From an uncultured Lachnospiraceae bacterium (GTDB lineage: Bacteria; Bacillota; Clostridia; Lachnospirales; Lachnospiraceae): a stretch of DNA of 40,968 bases. The DNA lies in the NCBI GenBank assembly GCA_946407725.1, contig CAMJPM010000021.1, positions 1-40,968 on the forward strand, written 5' to 3'. This document shows, piece after piece, positions 24,701 to 32,244 of this stretch (within the stretch, counting starts at the first letter, position 1; each line of letters begins with the position of its first letter). Position numbers and translations under genes: made by a program. The notes beneath the pieces are model-generated. The model made no database searches. It saw only the letters and a program-made list of their open reading frames with translations, and had not been told where the DNA came from.

Positions 24701-24854
24701 GATAGCGAATTTTATCGAAAATTCGCTATCCTATAGATCATTGAATTTCATCGGAAATTCAATGATCGTACCTGGCACGTGTCTTGCTTTTTAAGACACG
24801 TGTCCCGCGGAACGCGGGATTTCCGAACGCATTTTCCGATTTTGCGTTCGGAAA
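24699..24854 (+). repeat. Array of five consecutive hairpins between hom and lysC
   Basis: Five nearly back-to-back inverted repeats fill this stretch. (a) 24699-24713/24718-24732, 15 bp, loop ATCG. (b) 24736-24748/24755-24767, 13 bp, loop CATCGG. (c) 24774-24785/24793-24804, 12 bp with one G-T pair, 7-base loop. (d) 24803-24809/24813-24819, 7 bp, loop GAA. (e) 24820-24831/24843-24854, 12 bp, 11-base loop. Units b and c recur in inverted orientation at 32558-32630, and e recurs at 28058-28088, with compensated base-pair changes. None is followed by a T-run typical of a terminator. They look like interspersed palindromic units of a genome-wide family. Confidence 0.85.
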
Positions 24855-24938
24855 CCTATAGAAAACCGGACTTGAAAAGCGGAATTCTATATTTCGCTTA
24901 CTATATATTGGTTCATGAAAGGAGCGGCATCGGTTGAA

Positions 24939-26147
24939 ATGCTATTAGTAAAGAAATTCGGAGGAACCAGCGTCGGCGATAAGGAGAGGATAATGAATGT
25001 TGCCAGGCGCTGTGCAAAAGACTGGCAGGAGGGCAACAACATAGTTATGGTTCTTTCTGCCATGGGAAAACAGACGGATGTACTCATCGATCTCGCCCAT
25101 GAGATCAGTCCCAATCCGCCAAAGAGAGAGCTGGACATGCTCCTTACAACGGGAGAACAGACAAGTGTGGCGCTTATGTCCATGGCTTTTGCTACCATGG
25201 GAATACCCGCAGTATCCTTAAACGCATTCCAGGTTTCCATGCATACCACCAGGGTATACGGAAACGCACGGATAAAGCGTATAGATACGGACCGTATAGA
25301 ACATGAACTGGAGAGCAGGAAGGTGGTTATAGTGACCGGCTTCCAGGGCGTGAATAAATATGACGATTACACCACACTGGGCAGGGGAGGATCTGATACC
25401 ACTGCGGTTGCGCTTGCCGCAGCCCTTCATGCCGACAGCTGTGAGATATTTACGGATGTGGACGGGGTATTCACTGCGGATCCCAGAATAGTTAAGGGAG
25501 CCCGTAAGATCAAGGAAATTTCCTATGATGAGATGCTGGATCTGGCGACCCTGGGTGCAGGGGTCTTACATAACCGTTCCGTTGAACTGGCTAAAAAATA
25601 CAATGTTCCCCTTATAGTACGTTCAAGCTTAAATGAAACCGAGGGAACTGTCATAAAGGAGGTAGCTAAAGTGGAAGGAATGCTGGTTTCTGGAGTTGCT
25701 GCTGATAAGAACACTACCCGTGTTTCTGTTCTGGGACTGGAGGACAGGCCCGGCGTGGCATTTAGGCTTTTTGATCTCATAGCGAAAAAGAACATAAATG
25801 TGGATATGATATTGCAGTCCATAGGACGTGACGGAACAAAGGACATATCCTTTACGGTACCTTCGGATGACGGACAGACCGCTGTTGAAACCATAAATGA
25901 CAATTTAAAATCACTCAGGGCCAAATCAGTGAGCTTTAATGACCATGTGGCAAAGGTTTCGGTGGTGGGTGCCGGAATGATGAGTTCTCCCGGAGTGGCT
26001 GCAAGAATGTTTGAATGCCTCTATAATTCGGATATAAACATCAACATGATATCCACATCGGAGATAAGAGTAACGGTTCTGATAGATGAAAAGGATACGG
26101 AAAGGGCGCTTCAGGCAGCCCATGACGCTTTCGGACTGGAGGATTGA
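24939..26147 (+). CDS. lysC: Aspartate kinase (aspartokinase)
   Basis: 402 residues from ATG 24939, which gives the family start M-L-L-V-K-K-F-G-G-T-S-V. An upstream ATG at 24915 would place its own codons over the AAAGGAG at 24918-24924, so it is less likely. The enzyme phosphorylates aspartate, the first step to lysine, threonine and methionine. Kinase motifs are K-F-G-G-T-S-V, T-T-G-E-Q-T-S, L-G-R-G-G-S-D-T-T-A-V-A-L-A-A and F-T-D-V-D-G-V-x-T-A-D-P-R. Two C-terminal ACT domains (about 255-402) provide lysine or threonine feedback. A strong terminator lies 100 bases downstream, inside the convergent neighbour. Confidence 0.95.
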   Translation: MLLVKKFGGTSVGDKERIMNVARRCAKDWQEGNNIVMVLSAMGKQTDVLIDLAHEISPNPPKRELDMLLTTGEQTSVALMSMAFATMGIPAVSLNAFQVSMHTTRVYGNARIKRIDTDRIEHELESRKVVIVTGFQGVNKYDDYTTLGRGGSDTTAVALAAALHADSCEIFTDVDGVFTADPRIVKGARKIKEISYDEMLDLATLGAGVLHNRSVELAKKYNVPLIVRSSLNETEGTVIKEVAKVEGMLVSGVAADKNTTRVSVLGLEDRPGVAFRLFDLIAKKNINVDMILQSIGRDGTKDISFTVPSDDGQTAVETINDNLKSLRAKSVSFNDHVAKVSVVGAGMMSSPGVAARMFECLYNSDININMISTSEIRVTVLIDEKDTERALQAAHDAFGLED

Positions 26148-26161
26148 TACTGCAGGGAGGA

Positions 26162-27001
26162 TCAGTTCCAGTAATCCTGATGGTATTCAGGGCTTTTATA
26201 ATCCGGTTTTTCCTGTACCGGATTCTCATAATTCAGGTTTTCAGCGCGGGAGTCAGGGCTCCCGCCTTTTTTTAACTCCTCATAGAAGAGTGCGGTGGCG
26301 ACCGTGATATTGGGATTTAACCATAACAGCGCAAGACCGCAGGAGAGAAGTGAGAGTACATAGTATCCGAAATAGCTTAAATACAGGAGAAAGAGCTGTT
26401 TCTTATGCCCCTTCATCATCTTAAAGGAAGTGCTGACCAGGTCACGGGCTCTGATGCTCTGGTCTTCGTAATACATGAAAAAGGTCATGGAAGCTCCCAG
26501 ACCTATCCACGTGATCCAGATTAAGTAGATCACAGAGACCACAGCAAGTATGTAAATCCCAGTGACTGCGGAGTTTTCGGATGAACTGAACACGGTAAAG
26601 AAAATATAGGCTCCCGTTCCGAAGGAAAAGAGGATGACAGCGGGCAGCATGCAGAGAAATATCCAGAGACATGCTGAAATCACCGTCAGGGGATTGTGGG
26701 TGAAACAGAAAAATATGTCGGAAAGTACACCATTTCTGTCATGGGCTATATCAAAGGATATCTTATTTACACCCAGGGCAAAAAACAGGGAAATAAAAGA
26801 CAGAAGGATAGAAAACGGAATCGACAGTACTGCTCCCGTTAAAGGGAAACTTAAAAAGCTGTCTAAACCGGAAATGAGACCGAAAGGTGCTGACAGCATA
26901 TTTAATACCACTGTATAAATGATATAGGCACCTATAACGGTGCCGTAATTTCCTAAAAGTTTTTTCCGGGCCTCAGCCCTTATCTCTTTTGATTTTTTCA
27001 T
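26162..27001 (-). CDS. DUF975 family multi-spanning membrane protein
   Basis: 279 residues from the ATG complementary to 26999-27001 (a GTG two codons earlier is possible). The start M-K-K-S-K-E-I-R-A-E-A-R-K-K-L-L-G-N-Y-G is typical of DUF975 integral membrane proteins of Firmicutes. About six hydrophobic segments follow, and a polar, Asp/Glu/Tyr-rich tail of about 40 residues ends Q-D-Y-W-N. Function in this family is unknown. The C-terminal coding part contains, on the opposite strand, the terminator of lysC, so the sequence there serves two purposes. Gaps of about 80 bases separate it from the next minus-strand gene. Confidence 0.82.
   Translation of the reverse strand: MKKSKEIRAEARKKLLGNYGTVIGAYIIYTVVLNMLSAPFGLISGLDSFLSFPLTGAVLSIPFSILLSFISLFFALGVNKISFDIAHDRNGVLSDIFFCFTHNPLTVISACLWIFLCMLPAVILFSFGTGAYIFFTVFSSSENSAVTGIYILAVVSVIYLIWITWIGLGASMTFFMYYEDQSIRARDLVSTSFKMMKGHKKQLFLLYLSYFGYYVLSLLSCGLALLWLNPNITVATALFYEELKKGGSPDSRAENLNYENPVQEKPDYKSPEYHQDYWN
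26246..26273 (+). terminator. Intrinsic terminator of lysC, inside the opposing gene
   Basis: GCGGGAG (26246-26252) pairs with CTCCCGC (26259-26265), 7 bp and GC-rich, 6-base loop, followed by C and seven Ts. Orientation fits termination of plus-strand transcripts from lysC. It falls within the last codons of the minus-strand DUF975 gene. Confidence 0.85.
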
Positions 27002-27082
27002 GATCACTGTCTGTCAGGGGGATGCCGGAGTAACTCCGGTGTCAGACTGTCCTTTAAAATTTATGCCGGAATAAATCCGTTT

Positions 27083-27619
27083 TCAGACTGCCGCTGAGAA
27101 GTTCATTCCGGAAAGCAGTCCCCTGTCCCGCTCCTTCTGGTTTTTCATATAGGGATTGTTTTCGTTTGGATATTCTATCTTTGTATTGGTCTCTCCGCCG
27201 CTGACGAAGCTTCTTCCGCACTCGGGACAGATACCCATTTTAAGCCTGACAGAGGCCTGAAGAACCTTTCCTCCGTCCTCCGCAGCCTTTTTATATGCAT
27301 TTGAAACATGCTCTCCCTCGTGGGCGCGAACTGCACTGGGAGCAGCTTCCGGAGAAATGTGAGACGCTGATTTAAAGGATACCATCTCGTCGGATCCGTC
27401 CTGATATTTTCTTTCCTTGCATGTCTCGCACTGGGCGGGAGAGGATTTGTGGGCGCCGATGACCTTTGTGGATTCACCGGGATTTAATATGGGTTTTTCG
27501 GGCTTTTCAGTGGGAGATACCCCGGGTACGTAGCCTGACACACCTGAAACAGCCGATACGGGGGAACCGTAGTCAGCAAAGGGATTTCCGTAAAATCCTG
27601 CACTGATACCGTCGATCAT
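27083..27619 (-). CDS. SprA-related putative metalloprotease with HEGEH motif
   Basis: 178 residues. Two ATGs lie 6 bases apart; the second (27617-27619) is chosen because AAAGGAGG is then correctly spaced and it forms an ATGA overlap with the upstream gene's stop. A central R-A-H-E-G-E-H-V-S-N-A motif matches the zinc-protease H-E-x-x-H and the SprA-related family (H-E-x-E-H-V-x-N-A). Two Cys pairs (C-E-T-C and C-P-E-C-G) flank it and could bind a second metal. The N-terminus (about 1-50) is Gly/Pro/Ser-rich. No signal peptide is visible. Substrate unknown. Confidence 0.75.
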   Translation of the reverse strand: MIDGISAGFYGNPFADYGSPVSAVSGVSGYVPGVSPTEKPEKPILNPGESTKVIGAHKSSPAQCETCKERKYQDGSDEMVSFKSASHISPEAAPSAVRAHEGEHVSNAYKKAAEDGGKVLQASVRLKMGICPECGRSFVSGGETNTKIEYPNENNPYMKNQKERDRGLLSGMNFSAAV

Positions 27620-28011
27620 ATCCATCCTCCTTTCCCGTTATCCTGAAGCTCTTCATACATCTCGTCATAGAGTTCTTCGTATAACTCGTTGAAATCGTTA
27701 TGATAATCCTTAAATATCCCGGGGTGGGATACAAAAAAGGTGATGACCGATGCTGTGATAAAGGCTATGAGGGCCATGCTGATGGCTCCCATAAACATAC
27801 CGATCTTTGCCCTTAGGGCTATTCCGTTTCCGGAAGATGACAGCAGGGAGAGAACTATGGCAGTGGCACCGAAGAGAAAGGGAGGCAATACAAAGATGAA
27901 GCCCAGGGCGCCTAAAATGCCCAGTATCAGGGATGCTGTAGCCAGTCCCTCGCCCTTGTCCCTTATCTTTACTTCCGCACTGCTGCCCGTGCTGTTAAAC
28001 GATCCGTCCAT
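27616..28011 (-). CDS. Small membrane protein (DUF4190-like)
   Basis: 131 residues from the ATG at complement 28009-28011. The frame is open further upstream to 28251, but that part would run through its own promoter (28109-28137) and a repeat hairpin, so the short form is preferred. After a polar N-terminus (M-D-G-S-F-N-S-T-G-S-S), a G-L-A-T-A-S-L-I-L-G-I-L-G segment typical of DUF4190 proteins starts the first of two or three membrane helices. The acidic tail is rich in Tyr, Glu and Asp. It is the first gene of a two-gene minus-strand operon with the HEGEH protein (4-base overlap). Confidence 0.72.
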   Translation of the reverse strand: MDGSFNSTGSSAEVKIRDKGEGLATASLILGILGALGFIFVLPPFLFGATAIVLSLLSSSGNGIALRAKIGMFMGAISMALIAFITASVITFFVSHPGIFKDYHNDFNELYEELYDEMYEELQDNGKGGWI

Positions 28012-28057
28012 CTGCTTACGTTCCGGGAAAATACCTTTCTTTATCACACACTGGAAC

Positions 28058-28088
28058 TCCGAATGCATTTTCCGATTTTGCATTCGGA
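28058..28088. repeat. Single copy of hairpin unit e in the 5' leader of the minus-strand operon
   Basis: TCCGAATGCA (28058-28067) pairs with 28079-28088 around the 11-base loop TTTTCCGATTT. This loop is identical to that of hairpin e at 24820-24854. The stem differs by one base pair that has changed on both sides (C-G there, T-A here). It lies between the minus-strand promoter and the start codon at 28011, so it is transcribed as part of the leader. Confidence 0.8.
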
Positions 28089-28108
28089 ATCCATAAATAT
28101 ACGAATAT

Positions 28109-28137
28109 ATTATACTATTAAACAAGAGATTTATCAA
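28109..28137 (-). promoter_or_regulatory. Promoter of the minus-strand operon
   Basis: Read on the minus strand: TTGATA (28137-28132), 17 bases, then a perfect TATAAT (28114-28109). The predicted start is near 28102, giving a leader of about 90 bases with hairpin e'. It is divergent from the plus-strand promoter at 28166-28194. Confidence 0.7.
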
Positions 28138-28165
28138 CCGGGTTTTCCTGATTGTTGATAAAATG

Positions 28166-28194
28166 TTGATAAAAAAAGGCATTAGAACTATAAT
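28166..28194 (+). promoter_or_regulatory. Promoter of the REC-GGDEF-EAL gene
   Basis: TTGATA (28166-28171), 17 bases, TATAAT (28189-28194). The same TGTTGATAA sequence occurs twice, at 28153-28161 and 28164-28172, exactly 11 bp apart (one helical turn), and TTATCAAC occurs inverted at 28131-28138 in the divergent promoter. The repeats may be regulator sites placed over both -35 elements. Confidence 0.65.
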
Positions 28195-28239
28195 TATGAA
28201 AAGGGCCTGATGTGTCAGTGCACCGGGCCGGATCTGATA

Positions 28240-28274
28240 AGGAGCTGTCACAAAATTAATTTGTGACAGCTCCT
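28240..28274. repeat. Perfect 15-bp palindrome in the leader of the REC-GGDEF-EAL gene
   Basis: AGGAGCTGTCACAAA (28240-28254) pairs perfectly with 28260-28274 around ATTAA. No T-run follows on either strand close by. It lies 24 bases before the start codon, inside the predicted 98-base leader, so it will form a stable hairpin next to the ribosome site. It could equally be the core of a small mobile palindrome. Confidence 0.8.
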
Positions 28275-28298
28275 AACTAAAATGCGGCAGGAATTATC

Positions 28299-29999
28299 AT
28301 GAATGAATTCGTAGAGAGCAGACTGCACTTTAAGAGAAAAGTAATGGTGGTTGATGACGAAGAGATCAACCGGAAGATACTGGAGAAGATCCTTTCCCCG
28401 GAATACGAGGTGATCCTTGCGGAAAACGGGGACGAGGCCATGGCACTCGTGCGGGAGAATAAGGATACCCTTTCCATTATACTTCTGGATCTTCTGATGC
28501 CGGGGACGGACGGGTTCTCGGTGCTTGGGATGATACAGGGGGATGTGGAATTAAAGCATATTCCGGTAATAGTCTTAACAAGCGAGACTACGGCTGAGGT
28601 ACAGAGCTTAAAAATGGGTGCGGCGGATTTTATTCCAAAGCCCTATAATGTGCCGGAGGTGATCCTTGCCCGCATAGGAAAGACCATACAGCTCTATGAG
28701 AGCATAGATATCGTGTCAGCCACCCAGTACGACGAGCTCACGGGACTATACAATAAAGACTACTTTATGGAATATGCCTCCGTCATAGACCAGTATTATC
28801 CGGACACCGGAATGGATGCCATAGTCCTCGATATAAACAGGTTCCATGTATTAAATGAGCTTTACGGAAGAGCCTTCGGGGACAGGCTCCTGAAAATGAT
28901 CGGGAACTCGGTCCGGGGATATATCATGGATAAGAAGGGCATAGCGTGCAGATATAATGCAGACGGTTTCCTTGTCTATATGCCCCACACGGAATCTCCG
29001 GAAAAGCTTTTTCTTGCAATTACCGATCACATTTCGGGAGAACTGAACGATGCCCGCATGAGGATAAGGATGGGGATCTATCCTGAGGCCGATAAGAAGC
29101 TGGATCTCCATAAACGCTTCGATCGCGCTCTCTTTGCCTGCAATTCCGTAAAAGGGGATTACAGCAGACAGATAGCCTGTTATGACACTGAAATGCATGA
29201 GCAGGAGGCCTATAACGAAAGACTTGCAGGGGATATGGAAAAGGCTCTTGGGGAACGGCAGTTTATCGTCTATTACCAGCCGAAATTCAATATTCAGGGG
29301 GATGAGCCTTATCTTTCCTCGGCAGAAGCCCTTATTCGCTGGAAGCATCCTGAGCTTGGGATGATAAGTCCCGGAAAATTTATTCCCATATTTGAGGAAA
29401 ACGGAATGATCAGGCGTCTGGACCGCTTTGTCTGGCGGGAGGCTGCAAGACAGGTGGCGGAATGGAAGGATAAATATGGTATAGCCGTCCCTGTTTCCGT
29501 AAACGTTTCAAGGGTAGACCTGATGAAACCCGGTTTTGTGGATGAGATCACAGGCATATTAAAGGACTGCGGCATAGGACCAAAGGAGTATATGCTGGAA
29601 GTGACGGAATCGGCCTATACAGAGGATTCCGACAGGATCATCAGCATAGTGAATGAATTAAGGACTCTTGGGTTCACAATTGAAATGGATGATTTCGGTA
29701 CCGGATATTCCTCGCTCAATATGCTCTCATCCCTGCCTATTGATGTGCTTAAGCTGGATATGCGCTTTGTAAGGGACATTCATGAAAATGAAAAGGATCT
29801 CCGGATGGTGGAGCTCATTGTGGATATTGCGAAATATCTGAACTTAAAGGTGGTTGCCGAAGGGGTTGAAAAGAAGGAACAGTACGCCCTGTTAAAGGAT
29901 GCCGGGGTACACATTATCCAGGGCTTCTATTTTTCCAGGCCCGTTCCGGATGGGGAGTTCGAAAAGTTTATTGAAGAAAGGAAAGGTAAAAGGGTATGA
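28299..29999 (+). CDS. Response regulator with degenerate GGDEF and intact EAL domain
   Basis: 566 residues. The receiver (about 12-130) has V-V-D-D-E near residue 17, phosphoacceptor Asp64 in L-L-D-L-L-M-P-G, and the conserved T (L-T-S) and K (P-K-P). A GGDEF fold (about 148-290) keeps D-E-L-T-G-L-Y-N but has R-Y-N-A-D-G-F in place of G-G-D-E-F, so it is unlikely to make c-di-GMP. The EAL domain (about 310-560) is complete: A-E-A-L-I-R-W, V-N-V-S, E-V-T-E-S, D-D-F-G-T-G-Y-S-S, L-K-L-D and E-G-V-E. It should be a phosphorylation-controlled c-di-GMP phosphodiesterase in the cytoplasm. The next gene, an HPt protein, overlaps by 4 bases (ATGA) and is its likely phosphodonor or acceptor. Confidence 0.92.
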   Translation: MNEFVESRLHFKRKVMVVDDEEINRKILEKILSPEYEVILAENGDEAMALVRENKDTLSIILLDLLMPGTDGFSVLGMIQGDVELKHIPVIVLTSETTAEVQSLKMGAADFIPKPYNVPEVILARIGKTIQLYESIDIVSATQYDELTGLYNKDYFMEYASVIDQYYPDTGMDAIVLDINRFHVLNELYGRAFGDRLLKMIGNSVRGYIMDKKGIACRYNADGFLVYMPHTESPEKLFLAITDHISGELNDARMRIRMGIYPEADKKLDLHKRFDRALFACNSVKGDYSRQIACYDTEMHEQEAYNERLAGDMEKALGERQFIVYYQPKFNIQGDEPYLSSAEALIRWKHPELGMISPGKFIPIFEENGMIRRLDRFVWREAARQVAEWKDKYGIAVPVSVNVSRVDLMKPGFVDEITGILKDCGIGPKEYMLEVTESAYTEDSDRIISIVNELRTLGFTIEMDDFGTGYSSLNMLSSLPIDVLKLDMRFVRDIHENEKDLRMVELIVDIAKYLNLKVVAEGVEKKEQYALLKDAGVHIIQGFYFSRPVPDGEFEKFIEERKGKRV

Positions 30000-30334
30000 T
30001 CACAGTTGAAAAACTTAAAGAGCTGGGATGCAATACGGAAGAGGGACTTGGCAGGTGTTTTGGAGATGAGTCCTTTTATCTCAGCCTTGTTCCCGGTGCT
30101 TTTGAGAAGGAGAGGTACGAAAATCTGGACAGACTCATAAAAGAGGGTAATATGGGGGACGCCTTTGAAGAGGCCCATGCCATGAAAGGGGTTCTTGCCA
30201 ATCTTTCGATTACACCGTTATTCGATGTGGTCAGTGAGATCACGGAGCTGCTCCGGGCAAAGGCCGAAACGGATTACTCCCCGCTCATTGAGAAAATGTG
30301 GGAGGTTTACACTCCTTTCGGGGAAATGTTGTGA
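29996..30334 (+). CDS. Stand-alone HPt phosphotransfer protein
   Basis: 112 residues, helical. The sequence A-H-A-M-K-G-V-L-A-N-L holds the phosphorylatable His61 in the HPt pattern (A-H-x-x-K-G-x-x-x-x-L). The rest of the four-helix bundle is recognisable though divergent. It starts in the ATGA overlap with the REC-GGDEF-EAL gene, so the two are made together. In phosphorelays such proteins pass phosphate between receiver domains. No histidine kinase is encoded in the window. Confidence 0.85.
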   Translation: MITVEKLKELGCNTEEGLGRCFGDESFYLSLVPGAFEKERYENLDRLIKEGNMGDAFEEAHAMKGVLANLSITPLFDVVSEITELLRAKAETDYSPLIEKMWEVYTPFGEML

Positions 30335-30398
30335 AACACCCGGTCCGCAGCGGAATGTGTGATAAATCCGCGATGGGTGGCCGGGAACTCGCTGTTAC

Positions 30399-30427
30399 TT
30401 GTTTTTTAAATCCTGATTGTGTAAAAT
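30399..30427 (+). promoter_or_regulatory. Promoter predicting a leaderless mRNA for the REC-HPt gene
   Basis: TTGTTT (30399-30404), 17 bases, TAAAAT (30422-30427). The ATG of the next gene is at 30434, only 6 bases after the -10, so transcription would start at or next to the start codon. Consistent with this, no Shine-Dalgarno sequence precedes that ATG. Confidence 0.55.
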
Positions 30428-30433
30428 AAGCGC

Positions 30434-31477
30434 ATGTCTAATTCGAAACCAAGTGCACTCGTAGTAGATGACGAGCGCATTAACCTGTTGATTTTTAATA
30501 AGATGCTTGTGTCTTTTGGGGTGGAGTCTGCAAATGCCACCAACGGATATGAGTGTGTTGAGCTTTGCTCAAAGAGGAGATTTGACTATATTTTCCTGGA
30601 TATAAGAATGCCGGGAATGGACGGCTTTGATACCTTGAAGGAGCTTAATAAGCTGTGCTCGGGAAATTTTGATGTACCGGTCATCTGCATCACAGGTGAC
30701 ACTGACAACGGCAGAAAAAAGGAGATTCTCGCCTCGGGTTTTACGGATCTGATGAGCAAGCCCATAAACAAGAAGGTTCTGGAGGATATGCTTAAGAAAT
30801 ACGCACATCCGGGAGTGAACATTTTTTCGGTCACTGACGAGGATGAGGACGAGGATGAGGATGCCGAGGAAAGGCTTCCTGACTGGGTAGGTTCCATACC
30901 GGAGCTGGACGCTGAATATGGCGTGATGCACTGCGGATCCGTGACAGATTTTCTCAATGCTTTAAGGATATTTAACGATTCCATCAATGACAGGTCATAC
31001 CTTATCGACAAGTATATAAAACAGGGGAATCTGGAGGATCTCAAGCTTACTGTCCACTCGCTTAAAAGCACGGCGGGGGCAATAGGCGCAAAGCAGCTTG
31101 CCGAGATGTCAAAGCTTTTGGAAAAAGCGTGCGAAGAGCACAATACCCCGTTTATTTATAACCTCACGCCGGAGTATCTGAATAAATACCGGGCCATAGG
31201 GGATCATATCAGAAAGTACTGGAAAGGCCCCGACGGTGAGGAGAACTTAAGATATATCACTGAAAACGAGCTGATGGATGCCTATAATACCATAGAAGAG
31301 CTTATGGGCAGGTATGATCTTGGAAACATAGACAAGATATTAAAAACCCTTGAAAAATGTGAAATGTCCGACGAATGGAGGGAACTGTTCAATGACCTTA
31401 ATATCTACTTAAGGCGCATGGACTGGGAAAAGGCAAGGGAGATTATGGAAGACTTTAAGAAGAGGGGCGGAAAATGA
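30434..31477 (+). CDS. Receiver-HPt hybrid signalling protein
   Basis: 347 residues. The receiver (about 5-125) has V-V-D-D-E at 10-14, phosphoacceptor Asp56 in F-L-D-I-R-M-P-G-M-D-G, I-T-G-D and S-K-P-I-N-K. An acidic linker (D-E-D-E-D-E-D-E-D) follows. The HPt domain (about 160-260) has His208 in V-H-S-L-K-S-T-A-G-A-I-G. The last ~85 residues form an additional helical domain (N-T-I-E-E-L-M-G-R-Y-D-L) resembling a second HPt-like bundle without its His. Such REC-HPt proteins usually come from hybrid kinases that lost the kinase module. It overlaps the next gene by 4 bases. Confidence 0.88.
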   Translation: MSNSKPSALVVDDERINLLIFNKMLVSFGVESANATNGYECVELCSKRRFDYIFLDIRMPGMDGFDTLKELNKLCSGNFDVPVICITGDTDNGRKKEILASGFTDLMSKPINKKVLEDMLKKYAHPGVNIFSVTDEDEDEDEDAEERLPDWVGSIPELDAEYGVMHCGSVTDFLNALRIFNDSINDRSYLIDKYIKQGNLEDLKLTVHSLKSTAGAIGAKQLAEMSKLLEKACEEHNTPFIYNLTPEYLNKYRAIGDHIRKYWKGPDGEENLRYITENELMDAYNTIEELMGRYDLGNIDKILKTLEKCEMSDEWRELFNDLNIYLRRMDWEKAREIMEDFKKRGGK

Positions 31478-32244
31478 AAAATACCATAGTTTTTATATAT
31501 GATGAACCCGGGTTTATGGTTCAGACTATTATCCAGAATATTGCCGATGCGGGAATGGAGGTCATAGATATCAATTCGGATATTTCGGAGATAGAGAGAC
31601 ACCAGTACGATTCCGATATCATCGTGTACTATATCGGAAATATGGAGGTGGGTATAAAAAGAGCATTGAAGTGCTTAAACGGCATGACCAGGGAATACAG
31701 AAAAACTCTCTGTGTCATCGGGGAGTCCAACAGTCTCCGGATAGCCGAGGAAAGCTGTGATCCCGGAGTTATCACTGCAAAATACAACAGGCCCCTGGAT
31801 GTGAGAAAGCTGGTGAGTGACCTTAAGCGCATGTTAAATACCAGGGTGGAGTATAACAGGAAGAAGTGCATCCTTCTAGTGGATGATGACACTGATTTCC
31901 TTCAGATCGCCTATTCCTGGTTTGACGGCAAGTATGAAGTGGATATTGTGAGCAGCGCAAGGGAAGCTATGAAATACCTGTCGGATAAAAAGCCGGATCT
32001 CATAATGTTAGACCACGAAATGCCCAGAATGAGCGGCTATGAATTTCTTTCCGAGCTGAGGAAAAACTGGAAGACGGCAGATATCCCGGTAATATTCCTT
32101 ACCGGCAAGGATGACAAGGAAAGCGTCATGCACATAATAGAGAAAAAGCCCAACGGATATCTGTTAAAGTCCACTCCCAGGGACCAGCTCCTTCTCAGCA
32201 TTGACAATTTCTTTGCCGATCATATTTTAAAGATCAAGTCCTGA
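31474..32244 (+). CDS. Pseudoreceiver-receiver protein
   Basis: 256 residues with two receiver-like halves. The N-terminal half (about 1-122) has the alternating pattern of a receiver but lacks the acid pair and has Tyr (D-I-I-V-Y-Y-I-G) where the phosphoacceptor Asp should be. The C-terminal half (about 128-250) is a normal receiver: L-L-V-D-D-D at 134-139, Asp180 in M-L-D-H-E-M-P-R-M-S-G, L-T-G-K-D, and a Lys near 223. There is no DNA-binding or enzymatic output domain. It starts in an ATGA overlap with the REC-HPt gene. The likely output is protein-protein interaction or acting as a phosphate sink (inference). Confidence 0.85.
   Translation: MKNTIVFIYDEPGFMVQTIIQNIADAGMEVIDINSDISEIERHQYDSDIIVYYIGNMEVGIKRALKCLNGMTREYRKTLCVIGESNSLRIAEESCDPGVITAKYNRPLDVRKLVSDLKRMLNTRVEYNRKKCILLVDDDTDFLQIAYSWFDGKYEVDIVSSAREAMKYLSDKKPDLIMLDHEMPRMSGYEFLSELRKNWKTADIPVIFLTGKDDKESVMHIIEKKPNGYLLKSTPRDQLLLSIDNFFADHILKIKS

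Noticed and set aside
24699-24732. Intrinsic terminator of hom
   Set aside because: The stem overlaps the stop codon and no T-run follows; it is better explained as the first member of the hairpin array.
28012-28251. N-terminal extension of the small minus-strand membrane protein
   Set aside because: It would translate the operon's own promoter and the repeat hairpin; the short start at 28011 agrees with the predicted transcript.
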